From Deltaproteobacteria bacterium (GTDB taxonomy: Bacteria; Desulfobacterota; Binatia; UBA9968): a stretch of DNA of 5,112 nucleotides. Position numbers and translations under genes: made by a program. Positions 1 to 5,112 of the stretch are shown here, piece by piece. The notes beneath the pieces were generated by a model. That model was not told the origin of the DNA and did not search any database. It was given only the letters and a program-made list of their open reading frames with translations. The stretch spans positions 1 to 5,112 of the forward strand of contig VBLN01000047.1 in assembly GCA_005878685.1 (NCBI GenBank), given 5' to 3'. Every line of letters begins with the position of its first letter. Within the stretch, counting starts at the first letter, position 1.

Positions 1-507
1 AGCGAAATAATGCAGGCTACCAGTATCGAGGCCGGCTCCGTTAAGATAGAGATGAAAGAGCTTCCCCTGGGAGAATTTCTGGATGACCTTAGATCCGGTT
101 ATGAAATCCCCACGAACAATGGTCTAAGCTTCAACTGGGACTATCCGCCGGACCTTGGCACCATTACGATCGACGGCGACAAGCTCAAACATATTCTCCA
201 AAATCTCATTAACAACGCCCTCAAATTTACGGACCAGGGTCATGTCACCATATCGGCCCGGTATTCCCCGGGAACAAAGGCCGCTGAGTTTAAGGTGGCA
301 GACACAGGGATAGGAATCCAGGAGGAGTTGCTGCCCTCGATCTTTGAGATGTTTCGTCAGCTCGACAGCTCGGAGACCAGAACGCATGGGGGCGTTGGCA
401 TCGGCCTTTATATTGTCAAGAAGTATACCGAAATGCTTGGAGGAAAGATCCAGGTGGAAAGCAAAGTTGGAAAAGGATCCAGCTTTACGGTAACGATTCC
501 GTGCTGA
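1..507 (+). CDS. Sensor histidine kinase, C-terminal ATP-binding part (5' end outside window)
   Basis: This is the catalytic end of a two-component sensor kinase, which binds ATP and phosphorylates a conserved His lying upstream of the window. The frame is open from base 1, so the first Met codon at position 10 is not the start; 168 codons are visible. Residues 1-12 look like the end of the second dimerisation helix (an IEAGS motif). The rest is a HATPase_c domain: N box around residues 66-77 (NLINNALKFT, key Asn about 72), G1 box DTGIG starting near residue 101, F box FEMF near 115, and G2 box GGVGIGL near 130-136. The protein ends just after the final beta strand (SSFTVTIP), so no receiver domain follows. 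The sensor part is not visible, so the signal is unknown. It is convergent with the cupin gene, with two bases between the stop codons, and is not part of the ribosomal operon. Confidence 0.93.
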   Translation, partial: SEIMQATSIEAGSVKIEMKELPLGEFLDDLRSGYEIPTNNGLSFNWDYPPDLGTITIDGDKLKHILQNLINNALKFTDQGHVTISARYSPGTKAAEFKVADTGIGIQEELLPSIFEMFRQLDSSETRTHGGVGIGLYIVKKYTEMLGGKIQVESKVGKGSSFTVTIPC

Positions 508-509
508 TG

Positions 510-872
510 CTAATCCAACATTCTCACTCCTTCAGGCCAAAGAACCAAAACTAAGGTCTCACCAACGGCACGTGGGGTATGGACCGAACGGGGATCCAAA
601 TAGACAATATCCCCCTCTTCGTAAACCCCTGTCTCGTCGGCGATCGAGCCCTTGAGAACCAAATAAAATTCCCCGCCGATATGCTCGTGTCTCAAAAACG
701 CCTTGGGGTCGGCGTCTGCTTTGATCCGATAGAGAACTAGTTCTCTGGCCCCCTCGCGCGCTAACCTAGCCATAGATAAGCCATTGCCGAAATCCTTCCA
801 CGGAAGCTTTCCTAACGCGGGCTCATCCAATTTGATTTTGATCAAATCTTTGAGGGAGCAGCGCAGCATCAT
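510..872 (-). CDS. Small ChrR-like cupin protein, probable metal-binding
   Basis: This is a single-domain cupin of about 120 residues, counted from the ATG at 872. Cupin motif 1 is visible as RHEHIGGEFYLVLKG, with putative metal ligands His62, His64 and Glu68. Motif 2 (GDIVYLDPRSVHTP) supplies His98. The pattern resembles the C-terminal cupin of ChrR, a zinc anti-sigma factor, but the N-terminal sigma-binding domain is absent and no ECF sigma gene is in view. The role is therefore unknown; metal binding, small-molecule sensing or an enzymatic role are all possible. The frame stays open upstream to an ATG at 941, but that codon lies in the loop of the terminator that ends the ribosomal operon. 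I therefore prefer the tandem ATGs at 872 or 869, although their Shine-Dalgarno (GAAGAG abutting the first ATG) is poor. Residues 24 onward of the long version carry the whole conserved domain. Confidence 0.8.
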   Translation of the reverse strand: MMLRCSLKDLIKIKLDEPALGKLPWKDFGNGLSMARLAREGARELVLYRIKADADPKAFLRHEHIGGEFYLVLKGSIADETGVYEEGDIVYLDPRSVHTPRAVGETLVLVLWPEGVRMLD

Positions 873-910
873 CTCTTCGGACCGCAGCCTACAGGATTTT
901 TCTCGCACGA

Positions 911-950
911 ACAAATAAAAAAGGCCCGGTGGCAAGTCCATCCAGGCCTT
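911..950 (-). terminator. Rho-independent terminator ending the ribosomal/rpoA operon
   Basis: Read on the minus strand, AAGGCCTGG (942-950) pairs with CCGGGCCTT (921-929). This is a 9-bp GC-rich stem with one G-U pair, and an inner TGG/CCA can extend it around a short loop. It is followed directly by TTTTTTATTT (911-922). It begins 21 bp after the rplQ stop, where the operon should end. On the plus strand no T-run follows the hairpin, so it is directional. Confidence 0.9.
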
Positions 951-971
951 AACATCGCGGTACCAAGAACA

Positions 972-1457
972 CTAAGCGGTGGCCTTCTTAGCAGATCGCC
1001 GAGCAGCCGGCTTTTTCTTGCCGGCTTCCTCTTTTCCCTTTTGTGCAGGGCGCCGGCGACCCTTCTTACCACCGGAAGCGGCCTCTGCTTTGGCCGTCCC
1101 ATCCGCCGGAAGCAACTCCACCAGCGAAATCGGGGCATGGTCTCCCTGACGCCAGCCGAGCTTGACAATCCGGGTATAGCCGCCAGGCCGATCCTTAAAG
1201 CGGGGGGCCAAGGTTTCAAATACTTTATGGACCACCGCCTTATCGTGAATAAATGCCAAGGCCCGGCGTCGGGCATGAAGACTTCCCTGCTTACCCAAAC
1301 TGATCATCCGCTCCGCCCAGCGTCTGAGTTCTTTGGCCTTAGGGTCAGTCGTCTGGATTCGCTCGTGGTGGAACAAGGACGAAACCAAGTTCCGCATCAA
1401 GGCCAAACGGTGGCTAGAGCTGCGGTTAAGCTTTCTCCCAATCTTCAAATGGCGCAT
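972..1457 (-). CDS. rplQ: 50S ribosomal protein bL17 with charged C-terminal tail
   Basis: bL17 is a large-subunit protein positioned near the exit-tunnel face. The 161-residue product starts with the family signature MRHLKIGRKLNRSSSHRLALMRNL. It continues through the ERIQTT, AKELRRWAERMI and GGYTRIVKLGWRQGDHAPISLVEL blocks, so the conserved core is complete by about residue 117. The remaining roughly 44 residues are Lys/Ala/Arg/Gly rich and low complexity, making the protein longer than the 127-residue E. coli form; such tails are seen in other bacterial lineages. The gene starts 46 bp downstream of rpoA and is the last gene before the terminator. Its Shine-Dalgarno is weak: only GAG about 7 nt upstream of the ATG. 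Confidence 0.97.
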   Translation of the reverse strand: MRHLKIGRKLNRSSSHRLALMRNLVSSLFHHERIQTTDPKAKELRRWAERMISLGKQGSLHARRRALAFIHDKAVVHKVFETLAPRFKDRPGGYTRIVKLGWRQGDHAPISLVELLPADGTAKAEAASGGKKGRRRPAQKGKEEAGKKKPAARRSAKKATA

Positions 1458-1503
1458 AACGTCTCAAGAAGTTTTCGGTCTCGAGAAACTCATAATTAGT
1501 TTT

Positions 1504-2526
1504 TTACGCGGTTTCTTTTTCCTTCGCCTGTCTGCGTCTCTCGATCTCTTCCCTCGAGGGAAAACTGTCGATTTTCATTCCGAGCTCCAGACCCATTTCA
1601 CGCAGAATCTCTTTGATCTCGTTGAGTGACTTGTGGCCGAAATTCTTGGTCTTGAGCATCTCCTGCTCGGATTTTTGTACCAGTTCGCCAATGTACTTGA
1701 TATCTGCATTCTGGAGACAATTCTGAGAGCGAACCGAAAACTCCAACTCGTCCACGCTGCGAAACAGATTCTCGTTGAGAAGGACGGAGGGCGCTTCCTC
1801 CCGAGCCTCGCCTTGGGGTTCGTCTTCGAAATTGATAAAGATCTGAAGCTGATCCTGAAGGATCTTGGCGGCGTAGGCCACAGCATCGTCCGGCTTGACC
1901 CCTCCATCGGTCCACACCTCGAAGACCAAACGATCATAATCGGTCCGCTGGCCCACCCGCGCATTGGTCACATTGAAGTTTACCTTCTGGATCGGAGAGA
2001 AGACCGAGTCAATGAAAATCGTGTCCACCGGTACCCCCTCCTCCTTGTTTCTTTCCGCCGGCACGTAACCTCGGCCGATTTTCGCTACCAGCTCCATCTC
2101 CAACTTGCCCTCGCGGGATAAAGTGGCAATGGGCTGCTCCGGGTTCAGGATCTCCACGCTGGGACCCGCGGCAATATCTTTAGCTTGAACCGTCTTGGGC
2201 CCCTTGGCCTCGATTCTCAGGGTCTGCTGCTCGGTATCATGCAATCTCAGGCGCACTTCTTTAAGGTTCAGAATGATATCCGTCACGTCCTCTGTAATGC
2301 CTTGGATCGTGGAAAATTCATGCAGGATATCTTTGACCCGGACAGAGACAATGGCGGCCCCCCTCAGGGAGGAGAGGAGGATTCTCCGCAAGGCGTTGCC
2401 GATCGTCTGACCAAACCCCCTCTCAAACGGCTCGGCATAGAACTTACCGTAAGTAGGGGTAAGACTCCTTTCGTCCACTTCGAGCCTCTTGGGTTTAATC
2501 AAATCGGTCCAATGCTGATTACGCAT
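1504..2526 (-). CDS. rpoA: DNA-directed RNA polymerase alpha subunit
   Basis: Alpha dimerises to nucleate polymerase assembly and contacts UP elements and activators. I place the start at 2526, giving 340 residues ([15 protein letters not shown]). GGGAGAA lies just upstream, whereas the in-frame ATG at 2571 would overlap rpsD by 23 bp and add 15 residues unlike the family. The N-terminal domain (about 1-235) has the dimerisation signature [19 protein letters not shown] near residue 35, then [24 protein letters not shown] and [12 protein letters not shown] Glu/Pro-rich linker (about 234-247) leads to the C-terminal domain (about 250-325). The domain retains the residues equivalent to E. coli Arg265 (here Arg266), Asn268 and Lys298 (Lys299), so UP-element binding should be intact. 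The protein ends in a short Arg/Lys/Glu-rich tail. It follows rpsD after 22 bp, the standard alpha-operon order. Confidence 0.98.
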   Translation of the reverse strand: MRNQHWTDLIKPKRLEVDERSLTPTYGKFYAEPFERGFGQTIGNALRRILLSSLRGAAIVSVRVKDILHEFSTIQGITEDVTDIILNLKEVRLRLHDTEQQTLRIEAKGPKTVQAKDIAAGPSVEILNPEQPIATLSREGKLEMELVAKIGRGYVPAERNKEEGVPVDTIFIDSVFSPIQKVNFNVTNARVGQRTDYDRLVFEVWTDGGVKPDDAVAYAAKILQDQLQIFINFEDEPQGEAREEAPSVLLNENLFRSVDELEFSVRSQNCLQNADIKYIGELVQKSEQEMLKTKNFGHKSLNEIKEILREMGLELGMKIDSFPSREEIERRRQAKEKETA

Positions 2527-2529
2527 AGC

Positions 2530-2536
2530 TTCTCCC
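2530..2536 (-). promoter_or_regulatory. Ribosome binding site that fixes the rpoA start
   Basis: GGGAGAA on the minus strand has its GGGAG core 5 nt from the ATG at 2526. It lies between the rpsD stop and that ATG, and supports the shorter 340-residue alpha subunit over the longer reading from 2571. Confidence 0.85.
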
Positions 2537-2548
2537 AGACTGTGAAAG

Positions 2549-3175
2549 TTATTTTGAGTAGAGTTCCACAATCAGCTTCTCATTGATTGGTGCCGTAACG
2601 TCGCTGCGCGTCGGAAGAACCTTGATCCTCCCGGTCAATGCTTCACGGTCCACTTCCGCCCATTCGGGAACCCCCCTTCTCTGCGCGCTCTCCATGGCTG
2701 CAACAACCCGCGTCATCTGGCGGCTTTTCTCGCCGATCGAAACCACGTCGCCCGCGCGAACAAAGTACGAGGGAATGGTGATTCGCCGGCCATTCACCAG
2801 CAGGTGCCCATGCCGCACGAGCATGCGCGCATCCGCCCGTGAGCTGGCAAAACCCACCCGATAGGCGACATTATCCAACCGCCGCTCTAGGAGAACTAAT
2901 AGGGCCTCTCCCGTAATCCCCTTGACCTTTGTTGCCAGGGAGAAAGTGCGACGGAATTGACTTTCCAGAAGGCCATACATGCGCTTGACCTTTTGTTTTT
3001 CACGCAACTGGATGCTGTACTCGGAAAATTTTGGTCTCGCCTGCCCGTGCTGACCGGGCGGATAGTTTCTCCGCTCAATGGCACATTTATCCGTGTAACA
3101 ACGCTCTCCTTTAAGAAAGAGCTTCAAATTCTCCCGCCGACAAAGCCGACAGACCGATCCCGAGTATCGAGCCAA
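2549..3175 (-). CDS. rpsD: 30S ribosomal protein uS4, zinc-cysteine form, TTG start
   Basis: uS4 is a primary 16S rRNA-binding protein that nucleates 30S assembly; in E. coli it also represses the alpha operon translationally. The product has 208 residues, the normal length. Four N-terminal cysteines (Cys9, Cys12, Cys26, Cys31) form the zinc site of the C+ subtype. The [22 protein letters not shown] block (about residues 110-131) is the S4 RNA-binding domain, and the protein ends in the usual [11 protein letters not shown]. The start codon is TTG (3173-3175): five codons further upstream the frame hits TAA at 3191-3193 and there is no ATG or GTG between. GGAGG at 3185-3189 supports this start. 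It is separated from rpsK by 92 bp that contain a heptad array. Confidence 0.98.
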   Translation of the reverse strand: MARYSGSVCRLCRRENLKLFLKGERCYTDKCAIERRNYPPGQHGQARPKFSEYSIQLREKQKVKRMYGLLESQFRRTFSLATKVKGITGEALLVLLERRLDNVAYRVGFASSRADARMLVRHGHLLVNGRRITIPSYFVRAGDVVSIGEKSRQMTRVVAAMESAQRRGVPEWAEVDREALTGRIKVLPTRSDVTAPINEKLIVELYSK

Positions 3176-3184
3176 TTCCTTAGA

Positions 3185-3189
3185 CCTCC
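3185..3189 (-). promoter_or_regulatory. Ribosome binding site for the TTG start of rpsD
   Basis: GGAGG on the minus strand lies 9 nt before the TTG at 3175. It sits 7 bp below the end of the heptad array at 3197 and confirms that translation begins at the non-ATG codon. Confidence 0.85.
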
Positions 3190-3196
3190 ATTAGTT

Positions 3197-3263
3197 GAGG
3201 ATCGAGGATACAGAATTGAAGACCGCGCGATCTTCCATCCCCGACCTTCTATCTTCGATTTCC
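3197..3263. repeat. Inverted heptad-repeat array in the rpsK-rpsD spacer
   Basis: Degenerate 7-bp units fill this spacer. On the plus strand the left half has GAGGATC (3197), GAGGATA (3204), a degenerate unit at 3211 and GAAGACC (3218). After GCGC (3225-3228) the orientation flips to the complement: GATCTTC (3229), a degenerate unit at 3236, GACCTTC (3243), TATCTTC (3250) and GATTTCC (3257). In the mRNA, GAAGAUC pairs with GGUCUUC around a GCGC tetraloop (7 bp, one G-U). Three further heptad pairs can extend the hairpin, each with about five matches including some G-U pairs. The array lies 4 bp after the rpsK stop and 7 bp before the rpsD Shine-Dalgarno. Its function is unknown. Confidence 0.8.
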
Positions 3264-3267
3264 AGCA

Positions 3268-3714
3268 CTACACTCTCCTGCGCTTCGGCGGACGGCAGCC
3301 ATTGTGGGGAATAGGCGTCACATCCTTAATCTGACTGATACTGAATCCTGCCGCCTGGAGGGATCTGAGGGCTGATTCTCTTCCTGCTCCCGGTCCGCGA
3401 ACAAAGACCTGGACTGTGCGGACTCCGTGATCCATAGCTTTCTTGGCCGCATTATCCGCTGCCTGTTGCGCAGCAAAAGGGGTTCCCTTGCGCGATCCCT
3501 TAAACCCCATGGTCCCCGCGCTCGACCAGGAGAGAACATTGCCTTGGTAATCCGTAATCGTGACAATAGTATTGTTAAAGGTCGAGTGGATATGGACGAT
3601 GGCCTCTGAGATGTTCTTCTTTCCCTTCTTTTTCCGCGCAGCCTTCTCAGCGGGCTTCTCCTCAGCCTTTCCTTCGACTTTCTTTTCCTGCTCCGTGACG
3701 TCGTCCTTTGCCAT
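3268..3714 (-). CDS. rpsK: 30S ribosomal protein uS11 with charged N-terminal extension
   Basis: uS11 sits on the 30S platform near the mRNA exit site. The product is 148 residues against 129 in E. coli. The first 33 or so residues are Lys/Glu/Ala rich and low complexity, an extension before the conserved core. The core starts at [22 protein letters not shown] (about residue 34), continues through [17 protein letters not shown] and [13 protein letters not shown], and ends in [18 protein letters not shown], which includes the Asn-Gly step known to form isoaspartate in E. coli. The ATG at 3714 is preceded by TAGGAG with 5 nt spacing, so the extension is probably really translated. The gene lies between two spacers that hold heptad arrays. 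Confidence 0.98.
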   Translation of the reverse strand: MAKDDVTEQEKKVEGKAEEKPAEKAARKKKGKKNISEAIVHIHSTFNNTIVTITDYQGNVLSWSSAGTMGFKGSRKGTPFAAQQAADNAAKKAMDHGVRTVQVFVRGPGAGRESALRSLQAAGFSISQIKDVTPIPHNGCRPPKRRRV

Positions 3715-3732
3715 CTTTTCTCCTACAAAAAC

Positions 3733-3795
3733 CGTCAGCGCTTACCTTTCAGCTTTTCACTTATTCATAGCTGACCACTGACGGCTGATTGCTGA
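3733..3795. repeat. Inverted heptad-repeat array in the rpsM-rpsK spacer
   Basis: Nine consecutive 7-bp units in one unbroken phase. On the plus strand the left four follow NNTCAGC: clear copies are CGTCAGC (3733) and TTTCAGC (3747), with degenerate copies at 3740 and 3754. The central unit is at 3761. The right four follow the complement NNGCTGA: TAGCTGA (3768), CCACTGA (3775), CGGCTGA (3782) and TTGCTGA (3789). The right half is the cleanest heptad run in the window. The array starts 6 bp after the rpsM stop and ends 7 bp before the rpsK Shine-Dalgarno (3720-3725). Its symmetry makes it an imperfect hairpin in the transcript. Confidence 0.85.
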
Positions 3796-3801
3796 ATGCT
3801 A

Positions 3802-4185
3802 TCATCCTTTCGCCGGCGCGGTCTTTTTCCCTGCGACGGTCTTGCGCGGTCCTTTCCGGGTGCGCGCATTCGTATGGGTCCTCTGCCCCCGAACCGGCAA
3901 ACCCTTACGGTGGCGGAGCCCTCGGTAAGAGCCCATATCAATGTGACGCTTAATATTCGCCGATATGTCACGTCTAAGATCGCCCTCGACTTTATAACCT
4001 TGATCAATGATCTGACGGATCCTGACCACCTCGTCGTCCGTGAGATTGTCGCTCTTGGTATCGAATTGAACCCCGGACGCTTGAAGAATTTTCCTCGAGG
4101 CATTTCTCCCGATCCCGTAGATATAAGTGAGCGCAACCTCCATCCTCTTATTTTTGGGCAAGTCCACTCCAGCGATGCGCGCCAT
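3802..4185 (-). CDS. rpsM: 30S ribosomal protein uS13
   Basis: uS13 sits in the 30S head and contacts the large subunit through intersubunit bridges; its basic tail approaches the P-site tRNA. The product is 127 residues, close to the usual 118-125. It starts with [14 protein letters not shown], followed by the helix-two-turn-helix region ([15 protein letters not shown], about residues 20-34) and [13 protein letters not shown]. The signature [28 protein letters not shown] (about 86-113) and a Lys/Ala tail follow. The ATG at 4185 is preceded by GGGGGAGG with close spacing. rpsM is normally the first gene of the alpha operon, and its leader is where E. coli uS4 acts; here that position is occupied by the heptad array at 4219-4267. 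Confidence 0.98.
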   Translation of the reverse strand: MARIAGVDLPKNKRMEVALTYIYGIGRNASRKILQASGVQFDTKSDNLTDDEVVRIRQIIDQGYKVEGDLRRDISANIKRHIDMGSYRGLRHRKGLPVRGQRTHTNARTRKGPRKTVAGKKTAPAKG

Positions 4186-4218
4186 ATCCTCCCCCTTTTA
4201 TCCCTTAATCCCTACTCC

Positions 4219-4267
4219 ATTTTCGATTTTAGATCTTGGATTCAATCGAAAATCGGCAATCCAAAAT
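4219..4267. repeat. Inverted heptad-repeat array in the rpmJ-rpsM spacer
   Basis: Seven consecutive 7-bp units. On the plus strand three follow ATTTTNG (ATTTTCG at 4219, ATTTTAG at 4226, a variant at 4233). A nearly self-complementary unit ATTCAAT lies at 4240. Three inverted units follow: CGAAAAT (4247), a variant at 4254 and CCAAAAT (4261). A perfect 10-bp inverted repeat falls inside (4219-4228 with 4244-4253), and a second, competing 7-bp pairing (4236-4242 with 4258-4264) gives an alternative fold. The array starts 3 bp after the rpmJ stop and ends 23 bp before the rpsM Shine-Dalgarno. It is AT rich compared with its neighbours. Confidence 0.85.
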
Positions 4268-4270
4268 TGA

Positions 4271-4384
4271 TCAGCCTTGTCTCTGTTTGTGTCGGGTATT
4301 GACGCAAACCACCCGGATCACACCCTTGCGCCGGATGACTTTACATTTGTTACAGATCTTCTTGACCGATGCCCTTACCTTCAC
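4271..4384 (-). CDS. rpmJ: 50S ribosomal protein bL36, zinc form, GTG start
   Basis: bL36 is one of the smallest ribosomal proteins and binds 23S rRNA in the large subunit. This is a 37-codon gene read directly from the minus strand. The product begins [11 protein letters not shown] and ends NTRHKQRQG, matching the canonical 37-residue length. The zinc ligands Cys11, Cys14, Cys27 and His32 are all present, so it is the zinc-binding (C+) paralogue. The GTG start (4382-4384) follows a strong AAGGAGGAG (4392-4400) with 7 nt spacing. It begins 20 bp after infA, the expected place at the end of the spc operon. Confidence 0.97.
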   Translation of the reverse strand: MKVRASVKKICNKCKVIRRKGVIRVVCVNTRHKQRQG

Positions 4385-4391
4385 CTGATGA

Positions 4392-4400
4392 CTCCTCCTT
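4392..4400 (-). promoter_or_regulatory. Strong ribosome binding site for GTG-started rpmJ
   Basis: AAGGAGGAG on the minus strand, 7 nt before the GTG at 4384. It fits in the 20-bp infA-rpmJ gap and fixes the start of this very short gene. Confidence 0.85.
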
Positions 4401-4404
4401 GCCC

Positions 4405-4623
4405 CTATCTTTCGCGGTAGATAATTCTGCCCCGACCTAGGTCGTAAGGAGACAACTCGATCTTCACCTTATCTCCGGGGAGAATCTTGATATAGTGCAT
4501 CCGCATCTTTCCGGAGATATGGGCCAGGACCTTGTGCCCGTTATCCAACTGCACCCGGAACATGGCATTGGGAAGCGTCTCTAGCACGGTCCCGGTCACT
4601 TCGATGGCATCTTCTTTTGGCAT
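4405..4623 (-). CDS. infA: Translation initiation factor IF-1
   Basis: IF-1 binds the 30S A site during initiation and aids IF-2 and IF-3. The product is 72 residues, exactly the family length, and is a single S1-like OB fold. Diagnostic blocks are [50 protein letters not shown] and the terminal GRIIYRER. The ATG at 4623 lies 11 bp after the map stop, and I see no convincing Shine-Dalgarno in that gap or in the last codons of map. Translation may therefore depend on ribosomes finishing map. The map-infA-rpmJ order is the standard one. Confidence 0.98.
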   Translation of the reverse strand: MPKEDAIEVTGTVLETLPNAMFRVQLDNGHKVLAHISGKMRMHYIKILPGDKVKIELSPYDLGRGRIIYRER

Positions 4624-4634
4624 AAGCGATGAAA

Positions 4635-5112
4635 CTAGAGCTTGCTCAAGATGTAAGGACCATTCTTAGTCACCGCTACAGAATGTTCAAAATGCGCTGC
4701 CAAACTGCCATCCCTGGTGATGGCTGTCCATCCATCCTCTTTAATCTCGACCTCGTGTCCTCCGGCGTTGACCATCGGCTCGATTGCCAAGACCATACCC
4801 TCTTTGAGTCGAAGGCCCCGGTCCGGCTCGCCGTAGTTAGGAACCGGAGGTTCCTCATGCAGGTTTTTCCCAATCCCGTGACCCACAAAGGCCCGCACCA
4901 CGGAAAAGCCCCCGTCCTCGACGGTCTTCTGAATCACCGAAGCGAGATCGCCTAGCCTTTTTCCTTCTCGAAGCTGCTCAATCCCTTTGTAAAGCGACTG
5001 TTCGGTCACCCGCATCAGCCGCTGTGCCTCTTCGCTGACCTCCCCGACTCCCACCGTAACAGCAGAATCGCCGTAGTAACCTTCATAGATCACGCCGAAG
5101 TCGAGTCCGATA
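4635..5112 (-). CDS. map: Methionine aminopeptidase type I, C-terminal part (5' end outside window)
   Basis: MetAP removes the initiator Met from nascent proteins with a dinuclear metal centre. The frame is open to the window edge, and the GTG at 5091-5093 is an internal Val, not a start. The visible 158 residues start at the strand with LDFG. All five metal ligands are present: Asp4, Asp15 (GDSAVT), His78 (GHGIG), Glu111 (AIEPMV) and Glu142 (FEHSVAVT). Their spacings are identical to Asp97, Asp108, His171, Glu204 and Glu235 of E. coli MetAP. His85, equivalent to substrate-contacting His178, is also present. About 94 N-terminal residues should lie outside the window, going by E. coli. The gene ends with TAG 11 bp before infA. 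Confidence 0.98.
   Translation of the reverse strand, partial: IGLDFGVIYEGYYGDSAVTVGVGEVSEEAQRLMRVTEQSLYKGIEQLREGKRLGDLASVIQKTVEDGGFSVVRAFVGHGIGKNLHEEPPVPNYGEPDRGLRLKEGMVLAIEPMVNAGGHEVEIKEDGWTAITRDGSLAAHFEHSVAVTKNGPYILSKL

Noticed and set aside
500..560. Shared terminator between the convergent kinase and cupin genes
   Set aside because: The stops are two bases apart and I found no GC-rich hairpin with a T-run on either strand nearby.
875..908. Possible sigma70 promoter for the cupin gene (TTGTTC, 17 bp, TAGGCT on the minus strand)
   Set aside because: The -10 match is only three of six and the -35 partly overlaps the terminator T-tract, so it is too weak to annotate.
1041..1499. A 152-codon plus-strand open frame over rplQ
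   Set aside because: It is antisense to bL17, has no recognisable family and no supporting ribosome binding site that I could see.
1633..2121. A 162-codon plus-strand open frame over rpoA
   Set aside because: It is antisense to the alpha subunit gene and is explained by codon composition of the real gene; no domain is visible.
3197..4267. CRISPR-like array
   Set aside because: The units are only 7 bp, contiguous and degenerate, with no unique spacers between them, and three separate genes interrupt the region.
4219..4267. Intrinsic terminator between rpmJ and rpsM
   Set aside because: The 10-bp stem is AT rich and has no T-tract after it on the minus strand; essential co-transcribed genes follow.
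3796..4302. A 168-codon plus-strand open frame over rpsM
   Set aside because: It is antisense to the clearly identified uS13 gene and runs through the heptad array and into rpmJ; the protein has no recognisable family features.

Overview
The window is a bacterial chromosome segment dominated by the promoter-distal part of a ribosomal-protein/RNA-polymerase operon, read on the minus strand. From right to left it runs: map (methionine aminopeptidase, N-terminus outside the window), infA (IF-1), rpmJ (bL36), rpsM (uS13), rpsK (uS11), rpsD (uS4), rpoA (RNA polymerase alpha) and rplQ (bL17). This is the classical end of the spc operon joined to the alpha operon. An intrinsic terminator at 911-950 closes the run. 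Beyond it, on the same strand, lies a small ChrR-like cupin gene. The left edge holds the plus-strand 3' end of a histidine kinase gene, whose stop lies two bases from the cupin stop (tail to tail).

Organism: a Gram-negative-type bacterium of moderate GC. From memory of such proteins, the alpha-subunit N-terminus (a LIKPKRL motif followed by [14 protein letters not shown]) resembles deltaproteobacteria in the broad sense, and Nitrospirota or NC10 relatives are possible. uS4 is the zinc-cysteine (C+) form and bL36 is the zinc form. No finer placement is justified without a search.

How the genes work together: map removes initiator Met from nascent chains. infA, rpmJ, rpsM, rpsK, rpsD and rplQ build and start the ribosome. 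rpoA nucleates RNA polymerase. The genes are closely spaced, with 11 to 22 bp gaps at map-infA, infA-rpmJ and rpsD-rpoA, so they are almost certainly one transcript.

The most unusual content is non-coding. The three longest spacers inside the operon (rpmJ-rpsM, rpsM-rpsK, rpsK-rpsD) are each filled, from just after the stop codon to just before the next Shine-Dalgarno, by an array of degenerate 7-bp units. Each array uses a different heptad consensus (ATTTTNG, NNGCTGA, GARGATN). In each the heptads reverse strand orientation near the middle, so the array is an imperfect long inverted repeat able to fold in mRNA. Also notable are a forced TTG start for rpsD, revised starts for rpoA and the cupin gene, a GTG-started rpmJ of 37 codons, and charged low-complexity extensions on bL17 and uS11.
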